From contig NC_090438.1 in the NCBI RefSeq assembly GCF_031143425.1, positions 752,583,823 through 752,647,822 on the forward strand: DNA of 64,000 bases, read 5' to 3'. Source of the stretch: Pleurodeles waltl (Eukaryota > Chordata > Amphibia > Caudata > Salamandridae). Positions within the stretch are counted from its first letter, which is position 1. Each line of letters opens with the position of its first letter. The position numbers were made by a program, and so were the translations under genes. The notes below the pieces were generated by a model that did not search any database, was not told where the DNA came from, and was given only the letters and a program-made list of their open reading frames with translations. Of this stretch, positions 1-11,730 are shown piece by piece.

Positions 1-972
1 TAAATCTGCCCCAGGTCTTTAAGGAAGCTGAAAAACGGACCTAGTTAGCACTGTGTGTGCTAAGTAACGTAGGTTGGAAACTCCTGATGATAAGTTAAAT
101 AAGGACGTCCAACAGTTCAGTCCTATTGCTGTCTTGGTGGTACTGTTTTCTGCTCAATACCCTGAGAATAAGCTACACTGGCTGGTGCCATTGGTGTGTT
201 GTAAGCAGACACAATATATGGTGATGAGCGACATGCACAGGAGGCAGGTTGCTCTACGCTACAAATCCCCAAATTGAAATCTTCTTAGTCTCATCTGGGG
301 GCACAGTGCTGGGGAATCTGGATAATTGCGGAAATGATCACTAAATTTGGTAAAGAATTTATGCTCACTTCGGGAGGAGTGTGGGTACGCTTGGTGAGTG
401 AGAGCATCTGGACTTTGAGAGAGCACAACTGCTGATAGAGCAGGCATCAATGCAACCTACCTCTAGTGCAGAGTTCAATGCAACAATGGACAGTAGTGCA
501 CAGGTTCGCCTCACAAAATTAGCCTCAGTAGGTATCCTGGTGACGAGTGTCATTGTGCTGCGTGATCGCACGTACACTGCGTAAGGTGGCTCCTTGCAAC
601 TCTTTATTTACGTTCACCGCCGAAAGGAAGGAAAAAAGGCACACTACAGGTGAAACTTTCAGTTGCAGCCAGGGACATTTTTCCTCTGTTAGTATTACAA
701 TTTGTGCTCAATGCTTTACTAGCTGAGGTTGCGGTTACACAACCTTGCATTTAAGAATAGCACTGGAGGTGAGGCACCCCACTGACTGCAAACACTCAAA
801 CATGACTGTGCACAGCATAGGGAAGTTGATTCATTTCCCTCAATGCTCACATTGGTTGGGGATCAACTGAAGAGCTTTTACTTTAGCTTACTATGTCAGA
901 TTGTTATTTTAATATGTTGTAACTTATTATTTTAGTTTGCTCTTTCAGTTAGTTTCACTGTTTTGAGGGAAA
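1..972. other. Unassigned sequence left of the Gypsy-0 remnant
   Basis: I see no coding region longer than about 85 codons with a recognisable product here. The stretch precedes the gag-like remnant starting near 973 and may contain decayed leader or LTR sequence of that element. I found no matching LTR partner downstream to prove it. Confidence 0.3.
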
Positions 973-1620
973 TTGTTTTTAGCAGATTTAATACTTTCAT
1001 CCATTACAGTGGTGGTTGCCAGCCTGTCCCAACCACCCTCATTTTTGTCAGATTTGGAGGAGCCACTCCTACCTTGGAAAAGATTGAAACAACTTTTTGA
1101 TTCCTATCTGGTTGCCACTGGTGGGGGAAACATTCCAGAAACAATGTATTCTACTTCACAAACGTGGTACAAAAGGAAGGAACACTTATGGAAGCCATTA
1201 AGAAAATATAGTGTGTGTTGGAAAAGGTGAACCAAGTGACATATGAAATGTCTGTAAAATGTTAGAGCAGCACTTTAGCACTCATGTAAATGTGGTTCTG
1301 GAGATACACAAATTCTTGGCAGCAGGGGAAGATGGATACACTGGAAATGATGCGGCCAGCCTACGGAACTTAACAAGGACATGGGAATTTGGAGAATTGG
1401 CAATCACATCAAAACCCAATGTGTCCTTTGTATAAATAATTCCAGGCTGGAGGAAAAACATTCAATGATGAATCCTAGTTTAAAAGATGCTATTTCTGTA
1501 ATAAAAGAGATGGAGCACAGTTAGTGGATTAAGGAGATGATTAATGATGATATCAGTGTGGCAAAGATAGTGAGAGTAAAGAAATGTGGCAAAGAGGAAA
1601 GTGTGAAGGCAAAGAAAATT
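973..1620 (+). pseudogene. Gypsy-0 gag remnant
   Basis: The open stretch 973-1230 has a PPSFLSDLEEPLLPWKRLKQ-like segment. It resembles the start of the retrotransposon Gag domain in Mag/Gypsy-type elements, a proline-rich lead followed by a W-K-R helix. Downstream codons to about 1620 are fragmentary in several frames and keep lysine-rich, cysteine-containing pieces but no intact CCHC knuckle. Known role of the family: structural particle protein. This copy is clearly dead. The identification rests on a short segment and on position upstream of RT. Confidence 0.5.
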
Positions 1621-2339
1621 GTGAGTTGAGTCACTTAAACCTGTCTTAGACAAGTTCAAATACTACAGATGCAGCAGTGGAGCCCATAGTCTGAACAGTG
1701 CCAATTACTATGTGTGACATTCGGTGTGTGCTAAAAAAATAGCTACAATGCAAGTGTGTGCAAGGGGGTCCATAGGTGCTTATGATCATGAGAAAGGTGA
1801 AGTACGTGTGATACACCAAGTTGATGTAGTACAAGGAGGTATAAAGAAAATTGTTTTGCGCATTACAGGAGTAAATGTAGCTGGCAGTGAGAGTGATATC
1901 GGGATGAATAGAATGCCAGATTGGAAGATTATGGTAGTTAAGGAAAGGGGGATGTATTAGGCGATCCTTATCGGTGCCTGGAATTGGTAGAGGATGTTTG
2001 GATGTTATGAGATTCCTGAGGGAGCCCGACATACGTCTTGTAGGTTGAAGAGGTACCATGGTGGATTTAATTGTGTGTGTGCTGATGAAAATAGGTTTCA
2101 CGACAGAGAGCCAGATGGCAAAGTTTGTTGTGAAAACAGGAAATAGTCTGCTTGGATGGTGAAATCAGCATGGTCAGGGAATCACTTTGAATCTCAATGT
2201 ACCTGAGCAGGAAAGGATGCTTGCTTGGTTGTGCGAGGATGAGGATACTGTCAAACAATTTCCCAAGGTACATGAAAGCAAGCGGGGCCTCCTCTTCCAT
2301 TATTATGATCATAGGCTTGTGCTTAAGAAGTAGTTGAGG

Positions 2340-3022
2340 CTTCTGGTTCGTAGGGTCCCCGAGGTGATGTTGGATCCACTAAACCTAGAGCTGGAGAGTT
2401 TGAAAGGTTTGGGTATGTTTGAAGAAACTGAATCCTACAAATTACTCAAGCCTGTAGAGTTGGTGCTTAACGATGGAGGGAAAATCATCTGCATGTGTAA
2501 TCTTTGAGCTCCTATTGGAAGAATTTAAGTAGACAGCTAGGTATTAGCCAACATTAGGCAGGAGTTATTGAGGTTGACCAGAGCGCTGCCTTTCACTGTA
2601 GCTGACTGTCATCTGCATTGCATCAAGTTGATTTGTGTAAGAAATCCAGGCTTTTGACATGAGTGACGTTCCAGGGAGCCTTCTGTTTTGTCAGAATGCC
2701 ATTAGGGCTGGTTCAGCTGTAGCTTGTTTTCAGTGAGTGGTGGGGAATGTTTTGGAAGTCATAAAGCATGTTCTTTTTTTCCAGGATGACATCCTGGTCC
2801 ATGGATACTTTAGGTATTTCAAGACCAATAAGGACATGTTGGCCATATTGCAGAAGAGTGGTTTAGCAGTAAAGAGAGAAAAATTCCAGTTCAGAGTGGA
2901 CACAGCAACATTTGTAGGGCATACCATTTTGGGTGAATGGGATAAGTCTCAAAACTGATCTGGCTGAGTCAGTTGTTAAAACACTTGCTAGCGCGCCTTG
3001 TCCTTAATAAGTAAACTTACAA
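2340..3022 (+). pseudogene. Gypsy-0 reverse transcriptase remnant
   Basis: The segment 2737-2958 encodes the palm-domain signature FQDDILVHG, an xxDD catalytic motif typical of Ty3/Gypsy. It is followed by a thumb-like stretch with VGHTILGEW, as in GHxIS-type Gypsy sequences. Codons upstream from about 2340 show the fingers region in other frames with several stops. Recognisable homology continues to 3022, where it stops in the middle of the conserved segment that joins RT to RNase H. It resumes at 4541 after an insertion. Confidence 0.8.
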
Positions 3023-4540
3023 GGGGACGCGTATAGGCCGATGAACCTTTTGGATCGCATGGAGTATCCTAATCACGTAGTGACCAATGGCATCAATAAT
3101 TAATGTAATCAATCAGTAAACACTAAGAGAATCATTAGTCACCAAAACAATTATAGCCATCATTTCATGAATAACCACAACTCAATGAAGCGTTTAACAG
3201 TTTCTATTTCCCTATTAATTACAATTCTAATGCATTTGGTTAAACTTTATTTAATCAGCTCAGAATTAGTTTTTTAGCAACCACCGATAACATAATCTAA
3301 TTGGAACTTGAGAAAACATATGATCAAGAGCCTTAGCGTAAGCCAACAAAATGAATATAACGACATTAATAACAGAGTTCGGCAATCTGTCCGTCAATCA
3401 TTTGTCACTGTCAACGTCACCCCTAGAAACCTACCTAACCCAGATTAGCATCAGCTTGTGAGGATTCATGCTAAAACAAATTAGAAAACGTGACTTTGGA
3501 AAAAATATCTCACTACGAGAAAAACTATAAAACAGCGCAGTTGGTACCTAGAAGAAAAGGCACAAGTTAATCGGTAACAGTGTCATAGCTACCTATCCAC
3601 AGAATGGATCAGCAACAAATTCACTCTTCGTCTTCAGGTCATCAATTGATCAGCAACACATCATGCTCTCAAGAGTATGAGCCCAACGACAGAATCTCGA
3701 ATAGCGTCTCCTGACTTCATCAACATCTCCCCTCGCATCTGAAATTTTAGCCCCTTGTCATGATTTTTTATTAGAGTTTTTCAGTCCATCCCCCTAATTT
3801 CCAGTTGGTCAGTCCGTCAGCAGATATGACTCTAACCCATAATATAACATTTTTAAATCTATGATATTAGCCCTTTCACAGCACACGGATTGGTCCACTA
3901 TACGTTGTCCTCATCATCCGGCTCTTCGGGTATCGAAAATGTTGCATGTTCCTCTACAGTCAGTGCTCTCATTGTTCATACGTTGTCCTCATCATCCGGC
4001 TCTTCGGGTATCGAAAATGTTGCATGTTCCTCTACAGTCAGTGCTCTCATTGTTCAAGTCCTGGGAAAGTACATTTAGCATACTCTACACATAATTGTAT
4101 CAATTTGACTTCATCATCTCCTGTCCGTCGGTACATTGCAGAAAATTCTAGCTAAGCAACTTTCACATCGGGTGGCTCAAGGACAGGTCATGCATCAGCT
4201 TCTCTGCAGTGCGTTAGAATATCAGCTCCTTGTGCGAGGCCTGGAAAAGACTAGGCCTTAACTTCAGCTAAGTTAACTTCTACAAATTAATGCAAAACAT
4301 AGGTTATACATATCAATATAGCATATTACTGCATTATTCTTTCACATTTTCATTATTTCAAACATCCTTAGTTATTTTAGCATAACTTCGTATAAATGGC
4401 TGCCACTCCCTGTGGTCACAATTTCAAACGTGCACTTTATTTTCTCTACAATTAATTTTCATTAATCAAAACACAAACATTCATTAATAATTCCTAATTT
4501 AGCATATTTGCATCAGCACCCTCAATACCAGAATAAAAGG
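3023..4540. mobile_element. Unidentified 1.5 kb insertion inside Gypsy-0
   Basis: Gypsy-0 homology breaks near 3022 and resumes near 4541 within one conserved block, so about 1,518 bp must have been inserted. The insert is AT-rich, has no long open frame and contains a perfect-looking 78-bp direct duplication (3901-4056). A short AAGG-like motif flanks both edges and could be a target duplication, but that is weak. It could be a solo LTR or a non-autonomous element. I do not recognise its family. Confidence 0.55.
3901..4056. repeat. Two tandem copies of a 78-bp unit
   Basis: The unit beginning TACGTTGTCCTCATCATCCG at 3901 repeats from 3979 with no mismatch that I could see. Because 78 is divisible by three, the repeat creates several artificial open frames with a repeated 26-residue peptide. 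These are not evidence of coding. Confidence 0.95.
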
Positions 4541-5325
4541 AGCAGCTGTATTCATTCTTAGTGCTGGACGAATAATACGCCAAGTTCATCAAGAACTTTC
4601 CTTCCCTTGTCCATCTCATCAGGGTCCTTATAAAGAAAGGTTTATGTGATTGTTCAAAGGCATTTGAGTAGATAAAGTTACAACTGGGAAGAATACCCAC
4701 CCTGGGACATCCTGATGTGCACAAAAGGACCATTCTTACAAAAGATGCAAACTTCAATTGACTAGGCATAATCTTTGCTCAAATGGATTATGGAAAAGAA
4801 AAGGTAGTTTATTTTGCTACTCATGTGCTATGAGGTACAAAATGAACTATTCAATGAGAGAACACTAAGCTATAGCACGCATGGGGGTGATGCAACATTT
4901 CAAATGTTATCTGCCGGGTTGCTGTTCATTTCCAAGACTGAGAGCAAGTTATTGGTATTTTAATGTAAAGGCAATGAACATGCTAGTCCACGAATCGCCA
5001 GATGGATGCGGTTAACAAATTTTATTTCGAAGTACAGCATTTTGCAGCCTCTAACGATTGTGCTGCAGACTGTCTTTCCAGACGGCCATCAACTGGTGTC
5101 AAATGTAACGACGATAACTTGTGTATGTTGGGGATGAAATCTGATGCTTTAAGGAAAGAGGAATGGGCCAGGGACAAAGACATGTTGGGTAAAGTGTATA
5201 TGGTGAAAGGTTTACCCCTACAGAGGAGAATGAGTTATCGCAGAGAGACAGTATGGCCTCATGAGGGCTCAACTGTGCTTGGTGGAGGATGGAGTTGTGT
5301 AGAGGTGAGGAGAATGCCACCTTAG
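4541..5325 (+). pseudogene. Gypsy-0 RT connection and RNase H remnant
   Basis: Plus-strand translation from 4541 resumes the RT/RNase H connection (YAKFIKNF). It then gives an RNase H start reading TILTKDANFN, which corresponds to the first catalytic aspartate block. Around 5060-5095 it gives ADCLSRRPS, the usual end of Ty3/Gypsy RNase H. Multiple stops interrupt it. The family role is removal of the RNA strand after minus-strand cDNA synthesis. This copy is inactive. Confidence 0.75.
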
Positions 5326-5510
5326 GTGGCAAGAGGGAAATTAGTGAATTGCCCACAAAGGCCATCTAGGCAGAAGTTTGATATGAGAGAGAGAGAGAGC
5401 GAGAGAGAGAAGAAAAAAAATAAGAATAAGAAATTGAGAATGGATAGGGACAGGATAGAGGAGGCTGTTGTGAAGGAGTGTTTGTTTGATAAGAGTAAGG
5501 TAGGCACCTT

Positions 5511-5965
5511 GTGTCACCTGTGCAGGTCTCAGATGGGTCATGGCAGAAACTGGGAATGGATGTGGTTGTCCTTTTTGAACTTGAACAGTATTCACAGATA
5601 TTTGTGGTAGTTCTAGATGACCACACAACTAAATGGATCACAACCAAATGTTTGAATATTGTGACCACCCACACAGTTATTAAGTTTTCAAAAGAAGAGT
5701 TTATCAAGCAAAGGGTCCTTAGGACCACTGTACCAGACTATGGGGTTCAGTGTATCTCAGAAGAAAACATGTTTTGAAATGTTTCTCAATATCTCATCAA
5801 CACACAGCATTATGCTTACCATTAGCTAATGGTTTGGCCGAAGTTATGAATCAGATTGTGAAAGTGGTGTATATAGAGAACTATGCAACAGAGGGTGCTT
5901 TGGTGGAAGGTTTGATGGAAACACCATGGTTTTTACAAAACCTTGGGGGTATCATCTTTTGAAGG
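5511..5965 (+). pseudogene. Gypsy-0 integrase remnant, copy 1
   Basis: The frame 5511-5777 contains LGMDVVVLFE and VVVLDDHTTKW, which match the first strands of the integrase core. It is followed by VPDYGVQCIS, corresponding to the second catalytic aspartate block. The next open piece, 5750-5962 in another frame, has ANGLAEVMNQIVK, the third catalytic block with its glutamate. So the core has D, D and E remnants but a frameshift near 5765. The family role is insertion of cDNA into the genome. Confidence 0.8.
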
Positions 5966-6584
5966 CATGAGAGAAAGAAGGGTCTTGTCCTAGTTGAATC
6001 CTGGATGGCTGGACTTGGTAAACAAGATTGTGAGTGCTGAGCAGGGGAGGCAAGATATCAAGAGAAGTGTATGAGTTTGGTATGATAATTCTCACAAGAG
6101 GAAGCTTAGAATTTGGAAAGTGGGAGATGAAGTGTTGGTAATTAAAAAAATGTGTTTGTGAAGAAAGGTATTTCGGGATACATGGGCCTCTTTGAGATCA
6201 AAGAAGTATACAGGAATCTGGGGGGTTGGGGGGGTGGGCTGGAAACGTGAGGTCCACAGCATATTTCATCTTGCAAGACCCACTTAGAGGTGGGTGAGTC
6301 ATTGAAAGCTCGAGCTAAGCTTAAACCAGAAACCTAGCTCTGGTTCAGCTCAAGGTCTTTTTGGGCTCGCCACGGTGAAACAAAACAAATGTTCATGTTG
6401 CTCCTATCTGCCACCCACACTTTAACCTCCTGCACCAAGAATTAATGACAAAGCATTAGACTTTGAGAGAGAGCGAGAGAGAGAATAAAAAAAATAAGAA
6501 TAAGAAATTGAGAATGGATAGGGACAGAATAGAGGAGGCTGTTGTGAAGGAGTGTTTGTTTGATAAGAGTAAGGTAGGCACTTT

Positions 6585-7040
6585 GTGTCACCTGTGCAGG
6601 TCTCAGATGGGTCATGGCAGAAACTGGGAATGGATGTGGTTGTCCTTTTTGAACTTGAACAGTATTCACTGATATTTGTGGTAGTTCTAGATGACCACAC
6701 AACTAAATGGGTCACAACCAAATGTTTGAATATTGTGACCACCCACACAGTTATTAAGTTTTCAAAAGAAGAGTTTATCAAGCAAAGGGTCCTTAGGACC
6801 ACTGTACCAGACTATGGGGTTCAGTGTATCTCGGAAGAAAACATGTTTTGAAATGTTTGTCAATATCTCATCAACACACAGCATTATGCTTACCATTAGC
6901 TAATGGTTTGGCCGAAGTTATGAATCAGATTGTGAACGTGGTGTATATAGAGAACTATGCAACAGAGGGTGCTTTGGTGGAAGGTTTGATGGAATCACCA
7001 TGGTTTTTACAAAACCTTGGGGGTATCATCTTTTGAAGGC
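6585..7040 (+). pseudogene. Gypsy-0 integrase remnant, copy 2 (duplicate)
   Basis: This is a near-identical copy of 5511-5965 shifted by 1,074 bp. It carries the same frameshift near 6840 and the same D, D, E remnants. The shared lesion shows that duplication happened after the integrase was already broken. Confidence 0.85.
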
Positions 7041-7538
7041 ATGAGAGAAAGAAGGGTCTTGTCCAAGTTGAATCCTGGATGGCTGGACTTGGTAAACAAG
7101 ATTGTGAGTGCTGAGCAGGGGAGGCAAGATATCAAGAGAAGTGTATGAGTTTGGTATGATAATTCTCACAAGAGGAAGGTTAGAATTTGGAAAATGGGAG
7201 ATGAAGTGTTGGTAATTAAACAAAATGTGTTTGTGAAGAAAGGTATTTCAGGATACATGGGCCTCTTTGAGATCAAAGAAGTATACAGGAATCTGTGGGG
7301 GGTGGGGGGGCTGGAAACGTGAGGTCCACAGCATATTTCATCTTGCAAGACCCACTTAGAGGTGGGTGAGTCATTGAAAGCTCGAGCTAAGCTTAAACCA
7401 GAAGCCTAGCTCTGGTTCAGCTCGAGGTCTTTTTGGGCTCGCCATGGTGAAACAAAACAAATGTTCATGTTGCTCCTATCTGCCACCCACACTTTAACCT
7501 CTTGCACCAAGAATTAATGACAAAGCATTAAACTTTGA

Positions 7539-7919
7539 TGTAAAACAGAGAGAGAATGCAACACCCATCTTGGACTGTACTGCAAAATGTGAAAACAGAA
7601 CAACTTGGATTAATCCTGGCATCCCCACTTGATCACTTGTGTGATCCTACGCAAATATTTTATTACACAAGTCTCCCTTTTCTTCATTTACACAAGGGAG
7701 CACCTTCAATAGGAAAGTTCAGGGTGTGCTTTGTAGGAAAACCTCTTGTGTCTGATTTAATAGTCTGCAAAGTTGCTCCATCTGTACTCCGAATCTAGGC
7801 CGCACATCATAACTGATCTGCCAAATAGTTCACTAATAGTATTGTAGTCAGGGCGGGGAATTGGGGGGGGGGTCAGCAGGACATTTTAAGAGCCAAGCCA
7901 GACCGTTGGATACTCTTAT
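7539..7919. other. Unassigned sequence between Gypsy-0 and a LINE remnant
   Basis: No recognisable gene or repeat boundary is visible. It contains a G-rich run near 7864-7872. It may be the decayed 3' part of the minus-strand LINE to its right, but no RT motif is seen. Confidence 0.3.
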
Positions 7920-8660
7920 TATTATGTTGCCGCACCCATTTCTATATCCATCTGTGGTGTTTTGCTAAAGAGGGACAGGTATGAAGACTCACATGTTGGG
8001 TCTTTCACTGTTGACTCAAAAGTTGATGAAGAGTGGAAAAAATCAAAGCTGGTTGAGATTTTATGTGCGAGTGACAGTGAGGAGGAGGCCAGATCAATTG
8101 TATGGCCTCTAAGATGGGTGGGGCCAGTTATCAATTGTGTCAAGTATAAAGCTGCTAAATCCATAAGTAAGGTTTTGGCAGAGATGTTGTGTGCTTCATC
8201 TACATGAATGTTAAAGTTGCCTAGGATAGTAAAGTTGGAATTTCTGCAGGCAAGATCTGCTACACAGTCCTGTAAGGCCTGCAGAAACCTCCTATAAGGG
8301 CCAGGAGGACGATAGATCAGAATACCATAAAGGGTAAAAGTGGCATTGATTGCCAGAGAGAAGGCCAGACTTTTGCAGTCTGGTATAGAGAGGGAGTTGA
8401 TAAGACAATGGATTGACTTTTTGTAAATTATTCCAAACCTCCCCTTCCCTGGCGTGGGGTCTATCTAGACGGTGTATTGAATAGCTTGGGGGCAAGGCCA
8501 TGATTACATCAGGATCGGAGTCTTCAGACAGCCATGTTTCTGTTAAAAATAGAACGTCTGGGGCATACTCACTTAACAATGAGTGGATATATAGCTTATG
8601 GGCAGGAAGAGAACAACAGTTCAGTAGCAGCAGTTTGCTGACCTGCTCTACATCCTTTCT
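7920..8660 (-). pseudogene. CR1/L2-type LINE, endonuclease domain remnant
   Basis: Reading the minus strand from about 8660, there is a lead block (KLLLLNCCSLPAHK) and then APDVLFLTETWLSED, with the catalytic-glutamate block of the apurinic-type endonuclease. ILGNFNIHV follows at about 8203-8226, where the family has GDFN, so the aspartate is replaced here. PTHLRGHTIDLA lies near 8110. At least one frameshift separates the 8292-8579 and 7922-8164 open pieces. No reverse transcriptase follows, so the 3' part is lost or unrecognisable. The family role is target nicking for LINE insertion. Confidence 0.82.
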
Positions 8661-8935
8661 AAGATCCGGAGGGAGTATGGGCTGAGGGGTCCATTGACAA
8701 ACGTTACAGGTGCTAGTAGGGGAATTAAAATTTAACAGGTGTTGACAGAAATTTACTGTGCAGTTGTTGAGTGATATGCGTTTGCCTTGGATAGACTAAC
8801 CTTTCCGGGAAAGCATTCATAGTATTTCTCGGCCCTGTTTTTTGGATGGTGGGGTAAGACTCCTTGGGGCACTGGGGTTGGTTTTCTTTGGTCCAGATTT
8901 GTTTAAGTGTTGCAGAATATATGCCCATGGTAGCG
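8661..8935 (-). other. Probable upstream part of the LINE remnant, or unassigned
   Basis: The sequence continues open in part on the minus strand (8725-8928) but has no motif I can name. It lies directly upstream of the endonuclease block, so it may be the LINE linker or 5' region. Confidence 0.25.
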
Positions 8936-9671
8936 GCTATTTACCCGGTCGCCAGGTAAATAGTGTTTATTTTGCTGCTATCTACTTGGCTGCTGGTAAA
9001 ATAGTAGGAATTACTTACTATTTGACTGACGGTCTTGAAAATAACAGAAAAACCTAACTATTTACCTGGCCCCTGGCTAAATATTAGAGTGTGTGTACTG
9101 TCTGGCCGATGGCTGTGCAAATAGCGGAAAAGCGTCAATGTTTACCCAGGTGCTGGCTCAGTGGTAGAGATTCTGCATTGATTGTCTGCCGGCCATGCAT
9201 ATAACAGAAAAACGTCATTAGTTACCTAGCGGCTGTCTAGATAGTAGAGATTCTGCACTATTTGACTAGCATCGGTGTAAGTAGCAGAAAAACGTCACTA
9301 TTTATCCAGCTGCTCGCTATACAGTAAGATTCTGAACTATGCCACTGGTGGCCTGTAACAGCAGAAAAATTTCACTGTTTACCTGCCCACTGGTTAAATA
9401 GTAAATGCTGCACTATTCACCAGGGAGCTGTGCAAATAACAGGAAAACTTCATTATTTCCCTAGCTGCTGGTTGAATAGTAGGGATTCTGGGCCGTTCAG
9501 CTAGCAGCCTTGCAAAATAGCAGAAAAACATCACTATTAATCTGACCGGTGGCTAAACAATAGAGATTCTGCAGTGTTTGACTGGCAGCCATGTAAAGAG
9601 CAGAAAAACTTCACTTTTTACCCAAAATAGTAGATATTTTGTACTCTTTGGCCAGCAGCTTTTGAAAAAAT
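8936..9671. repeat. Array of palindromic 40-bp units arranged as 80-bp dimers
   Basis: About 19 degenerate units of roughly 40 bp follow one another. Each starts near CTATTTACC or CTATTTGAC and contains an imperfect inverted repeat of the form CTATTTNNCCAGC ... GCTGGNNAAATAG. Two types alternate. Type A ends like AGTAGAGATTCTGCA and type B like AGCAGAAAAACGTCA, giving an 80-bp higher-order period. The units are diverged from each other but the alternation holds along most of the array. No open frame of note is present. Confidence 0.9.
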
Positions 9672-10368
9672 TCTCCCCCATAAACCCCACCCCCGCCCAA
9701 CCGAGGGCTGCCAACATTCTGATCTAAAGGGACCACTTACTAATTGCAAATTAGTTACCACCTCAACTCAAGACTCATTAGTTCATGAACGTTTGGGAGA
9801 ACTTTTATGGAACTGTCTTGTGCTCCACAAATGCACAGTCTCCTTTAAATTTACATGCAGATGTGCATAATATTAAAGATGATTAGAACATTTGCAAGAT
9901 TAGTTAAAGCTGTATACACTTCTAAAGCTCTTACTCACAAAGGAATGAGAAGGTACAAGGGTCAGATACGGGATTATCATAAGATCTCCATGTATGAGAA
10001 GACCTCTTTTCCTGCAGCAAACCAGTGCATTCTGGAATTATTAGTTCTGGTTCAGTTCAACAAATCAGACTAAACACCTGATAACAATGATTTATAAAAG
10101 AAAAAAACAGAAATGGAAATGTTGTATCCCAGTAACATACAGCCATCTAATATTTAGGTTGAATTTATCAAACCAGAAACAATTTCCTAGAGCCCTTAGG
10201 AAGTGACTGAGTATAATTGAGAGGCTTCATTCGAGTCTCATGATAGAAGTAAGAAATACTATGGGCCTAGTTTAGACTTTTGAGAATAAAGTTAACTCTG
10301 TTGGGATGGTGAAGGACAATACCTCCGATATCTTGAGGGACATCTGCCTGCCAAATTTAGGGTCATAT
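9672..10368. other. Unassigned sequence
   Basis: Nothing recognisable. There is a short open stretch at 9855-10073 with no family features. Confidence 0.3.
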
Positions 10369-10650
10369 TTACAAGGCCCTTGCGTTACCCTAGCGTAATT
10401 ATTTTTTTTACACTAAGGCGGCGCTAAGGTGGCCTTTTCCCCATGCTAGATTTACAAAGTGACACAATGCTTGCATTGTGCCAATTGGCAGTCCCTTGCA
10501 TCACATTATGCCTGCATCAGGCAAAATGTATGCAAGGGGGCATTCCAACGCCGGGAGGCCCAAAAAAATGGCACAGTGAAATTTATATGGCAGGTGTTAA
10601 AATGACACACCCCTAGTAACCTATGGGCCTCCCTGTACTTTGCGCTACTT
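10369..10650. mobile_element. Interspersed non-autonomous repeat, class uncertain
   Basis: The segment starts GGGTCATATTTACAAGGCCC. It contains several short self-complementary blocks, such as CACAATGC/GCATTGTG near 10464-10481, and a CATTATGCCTGCATCAGGC block. The style matches interspersed repeats that I associate with salamander genomes. That is recollection, not a database result. A second terminal inverted repeat was not found, so this copy may be truncated. Confidence 0.45.
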
Positions 10651-11730
10651 TCTTGATTATCTGCCCCTTAAAAGTTGTCTGCTGGCCCTGTGGACAGCTC
10701 TACATTGACAGGAACAGGGGTCATGGCAGTTCTTGTCTATGATTGAAACATTTGAAGAATAGTACAGTAATACGTGATGGCTGGCTAGCAAACTTTTTTT
10801 TTTTTTTAAACAAACTCGCAAAGCAGGAATTTATTTTTGAAAAACAAAAAAAGAAACTAATGATGTTATAAAGTCTTTCCTTTGATGGCCCATACCTTGT
10901 TGGGCCAGTAGAGGAAGTATTCTGTCGAGAAAGCTCAAGCAAAGGAATGGGACTATAATGAATTGAACTGAAAGTCATTGGAATATGAATGAATTTCCAA
11001 GTATATAAAAAAAAGACATAAAGGCAACAAAGACACAGAAGAAACTAAATGTATTATATATATTTTAACAAAGAAGACACTGAATAAACAGACATTTTGT
11101 AACCTCCATTCTTGTAGCCTTCTGATCGATCATTTCACAGTTCAATTTTAATACTCATTTTGCAGCCAGGAGATGTTGATCCACTATTGAGGTTTCAGAA
11201 CTCATTCTGGGTGTTCCTCTTTGAATTATCATTTTTTAGCTGTCGCTAACACACAGACTTTGTGCTAGGCGATGGTTTTCACAACAATAGCAATAGTGCT
11301 AGCCCCAGCAGAAGTATCCAAACCAAGGACACAATGAAGCATGAGATCCCAGCACCTAGATTCCATCAGCCCTTCTGAAGAGTCATCAAGCCCAGAAAAA
11401 AGGGCAGCCTTGCTGAGAAATGCTGACACCTTTAGCAGGAGAAACCTGACCTACCCCTGAATTCTACCATCTACTCTAATCAGACGTCCTTTGCTAATTA
11501 AAAAAGATCCTCACAGAATTTATTTGGAGTAGCCTTTTTTCTATTCTTCCTAATTTCAGTTCTCCAACATCTATCCACAGGGGTGCAGTCAATACACGCC
11601 CACTCGATAGGAAAGATTAATCTACTCTCCAACATGTCTGACTGAGTATATAGAAATATCAGTGGGAGGTTTAAAATTAAGAATTTGGCTCAGTAAAATA
11701 TTTATTTGTTTTCAGCCTAATTTTATGTGA
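10651..11730. other. Unassigned sequence
   Basis: No gene or repeat boundary recognised. It includes a T run near 10793-10807 and short A/T-rich microsatellite-like patches. Confidence 0.3.

Larger units (their letters stand above)
973..7538 (+). mobile_element. Gypsy-0: decayed Ty3/Gypsy LTR retrotransposon, no LTRs recognised
   Basis: Gag, reverse transcriptase, RNase H and integrase remnants occur in the normal Ty3/Gypsy order on the plus strand, all broken by stops and frameshifts. The order gag (973), RT (about 2340-3022), RNase H (4541-5100) then integrase (5511 onward) is typical of this superfamily. The RT/RNase H join is split by an unrelated insertion (3023-4540), and the integrase end is tandemly duplicated. 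No LTR pair, primer-binding site or target duplication was found, so the ends given are the limits of recognisable homology rather than true termini. Confidence 0.75.
5388..7538 (+). repeat. Tandem duplication of the Gypsy-0 integrase end, 1,074-bp period
   Basis: Copy 1 is about 5390-6463 and copy 2 about 6464-7538. Aligning them by eye gives roughly 20 substitutions over about 1,045 bp, near 98% identity. Both junctions fall in GA-rich simple sequence (GAGAGAGAGCGAGAGAGAG at 5390 and 6464; CAGAGAGAGAATG after copy 2). This suggests unequal exchange or slippage between GA tracts after Gypsy-0 had already decayed. Confidence 0.93.

Noticed and set aside
3861..4155. Three overlapping small open frames with repeated peptides
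   Set aside because: They arise from the 78-bp tandem duplication, whose length is a multiple of three.
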